18,025 nucleotides of DNA from Halieaceae bacterium. GTDB taxonomy: Bacteria; Pseudomonadota; Gammaproteobacteria; Pseudomonadales; Halieaceae. How positions within the stretch are numbered: position 1 is the stretch's first letter; every line of letters begins with the position of its first letter. The notes under the pieces are model-generated. The model searched no databases and was not told the origin of the DNA. It worked only from the letters and a program-made list of their open reading frames with translations. Below, one piece after another: positions 16,568-18,025 of the stretch. The stretch is from NCBI GenBank assembly GCA_003331685.1, contig QOPK01000026.1, positions 1-18,025 of the forward strand. Direction: 5' to 3'. The position numbers and the translations under genes were made by a program.

Positions 16568-17806
16568 TTACTTCGTTCCGGCAAATTCCGGATACGCTTC
16601 CATACCGCACTCGCTGACGTCGACGCCTTCGTACTCTTCCTCTTCGGAGACGCGCAGGCCCATGACCGTCTTGATCACCAAGAAGGCGATCGCCGAGGTC
16701 ACGAAGACCCAACCGAAGATCGTCAACGCACCGATGATCTGACCGGAGAAGCTCGCACCGTCATTGGTAACCGGCACCAGCAACAGACCCAGTAAGCCGA
16801 CCACACCGTGTACGGAGATCGCACCAACCGGATCGTCGATCTTCAGCTTATCGAGGGTAGTGATAGAGAAGACCACCAGCAGGCCACCGAGCGCACCGAA
16901 GATGGTCGCTTGGAGCGCAGACGGCGTATCCGGGCCCGCGGTGATCGCCACCAGGCCAGCCAGGCAGCCGTTCAGCGCCATCGTCAAATCGGCCTTGCCA
17001 AACAGCAGCTTAGCCACGATCAGTGCACCAATGCACCCACCGGCTGCGGCGAGGTTGGTGTTCATGAAGACCACCGCTACCGCGTTGGCTGAGTCGACTG
17101 ATGCCGTTGCCAGTACCGAGCCGCCGTTAAAGCCGAACCATCCCAACCAGAGGATGAAGGTGCCCAGCGTTGCGAGGGGCAGGTTCGCACCGGGAATGGC
17201 GTTCACTTCGCCATTTGGCCCGTACTTGCCCTTGCGAGCACCGACCAGGATAACGCCCGCCAAAGCGGCTGCCGCGCCAGCCATGTGCACGATGCCGCTG
17301 CCGGCGAAGTCGAGGAAGCCCAGATCGCCCAGCGTGTACATGCCAAATACCGGATTACCGCCCCAGGTCCAGCTACCTTCCATCGGATAGATGAAGCCTG
17401 TCATGGCGACCGCAAAAGCGAGGAAAGCAAAAAGCTTCATGCGCTCTGCGACCGCACCAGACACGATGGACATCGCCGTGGCAACAAAGACAACCTGGAA
17501 GAAGAAGTCCGCCGAGGGCGCATAGGTGGCGTTTTCCTCACCGCCTTCAACAGCACCCGACCCTGTGATCGTGCTGAGGAAAATATCGCCGCCATACATG
17601 ATGCTGTAGCCCACCACCATGTACATGATGCAAGCTACCGCGAACAGCGTAACGTTTTTGGTCAGAATCTCGACCGTGTTCTTTGACCGTACCAATCCTG
17701 CCTCGAGCATGGCGAATCCAGCGGCCATCCACATGACCAGTGCACCACAGACGAGGAAGTAGAACGTGTCCAGTGCGTACTGCAACTGAAAAATATCGTA
17801 TTCCAT
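16568..17806 (-). CDS. amtB: Ammonium transporter AmtB
   Basis: Trimeric inner-membrane channel that takes up ammonium. The 412-residue protein has 11 expected membrane helices. Landmarks are GFAMLEAGLVRSKN near the N-terminus, DFAGSGIVHM (His174, first of the conserved pore histidines), LGWFGFNGGS, and SVHGVVGLLG (His333, second). The cytoplasmic C-tail has EYEGVDVSECGMEAY, the region that contacts P-II proteins. No cleaved signal peptide is obvious, unlike E. coli AmtB. ATG at 17806 is preferred, since GGAGAA lies 7 bases before it; a TTG at 17821 would add 5 residues. The upstream P-II gene ends only 24 bases before the ATG, giving the common glnK-amtB pair. Confidence 0.97.
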   Translation of the reverse strand: MEYDIFQLQYALDTFYFLVCGALVMWMAAGFAMLEAGLVRSKNTVEILTKNVTLFAVACIMYMVVGYSIMYGGDIFLSTITGSGAVEGGEENATYAPSADFFFQVVFVATAMSIVSGAVAERMKLFAFLAFAVAMTGFIYPMEGSWTWGGNPVFGMYTLGDLGFLDFAGSGIVHMAGAAAALAGVILVGARKGKYGPNGEVNAIPGANLPLATLGTFILWLGWFGFNGGSVLATASVDSANAVAVVFMNTNLAAAGGCIGALIVAKLLFGKADLTMALNGCLAGLVAITAGPDTPSALQATIFGALGGLLVVFSITTLDKLKIDDPVGAISVHGVVGLLGLLLVPVTNDGASFSGQIIGALTIFGWVFVTSAIAFLVIKTVMGLRVSEEEEYEGVDVSECGMEAYPEFAGTK

Positions 17807-17830
17807 GAGAATGTTCTCCAAGGCTCAGAA

Positions 17831-18025
<195 letters not shown>

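Noticed and set aside
16764..17390. 208-codon plus-strand frame opposite amtB
   Set aside because: It is the mirror of the membrane-helix codons of amtB and shows no independent family features.

Overview
The window is an 18 kb chromosomal stretch from a gammaproteobacterium. Gene order (trxA-rho-ubiD, hemCDXY, argH, cyaY-lptM-lysA-dapF-DUF484-HAD, glnK-amtB) follows a neighbourhood known from Pseudomonas and related marine gammaproteobacteria. The protein sequences (Rho, UbiD, HemC, ArgH, DapF) are clearly gammaproteobacterial. A marine lineage of the Cellvibrionales/OM60-NOR5 kind is my inference; nothing in the sequence proves the genus. Coding density is very high and almost everything is core housekeeping. 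I see no CRISPR array, insertion sequence, prophage, tRNA, rRNA or obvious transferred island.

Layout. (1) 1-1547, minus strand: a likely operon of a small GIY-YIG protein, a TIGR02444/DUF2390 protein of unknown function and a Mip/FkpA-like lipoprotein prolyl isomerase cut by the left edge. (2) 1548-5341, plus strand: thioredoxin, then a 298-base leader with two terminator-like hairpins and a 36-base G-free tract, then rho (with a 92-residue extra N-terminus) and ubiD. (3) 5373-9347, minus strand: the haem operon hemC-hemD-hemX-hemY, tightly overlapped. (4) 9470-10873, plus strand: argH, divergent from hemC. (5) 10888-12184, minus strand: cyaY (frataxin) overlapping a DUF3187 predicted outer-membrane protein. 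(6) 12294-16018, plus strand: lptM (34 codons), lysA, dapF, a DUF484 protein and a YigB-like HAD phosphatase. The xerC gene that usually sits between the last two is absent. (7) 16024-18025, minus strand: the ammonium channel gene amtB with a P-II gene on each side, the upstream one cut by the right edge.

How the parts relate: rho and ubiD probably share one transcript. hemCDXY makes uroporphyrinogen III and carries two membrane helper proteins. lysA and dapF catalyse the last two steps of lysine synthesis. amtB and the P-II proteins form a nitrogen uptake and sensing unit. Three pairs of convergent genes (ubiD/hemY, argH/DUF3187, HAD/P-II) end within 5-31 bases of each other without a canonical U-tract terminator, which suggests Rho-dependent or antisense-type termination there.

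I did not find an evident new defence, mobile or biosynthetic system. The points most worth a second look are the rho leader and the Rho N-terminal extension, the missing xerC, the unusually small LptM, and the double P-II arrangement.
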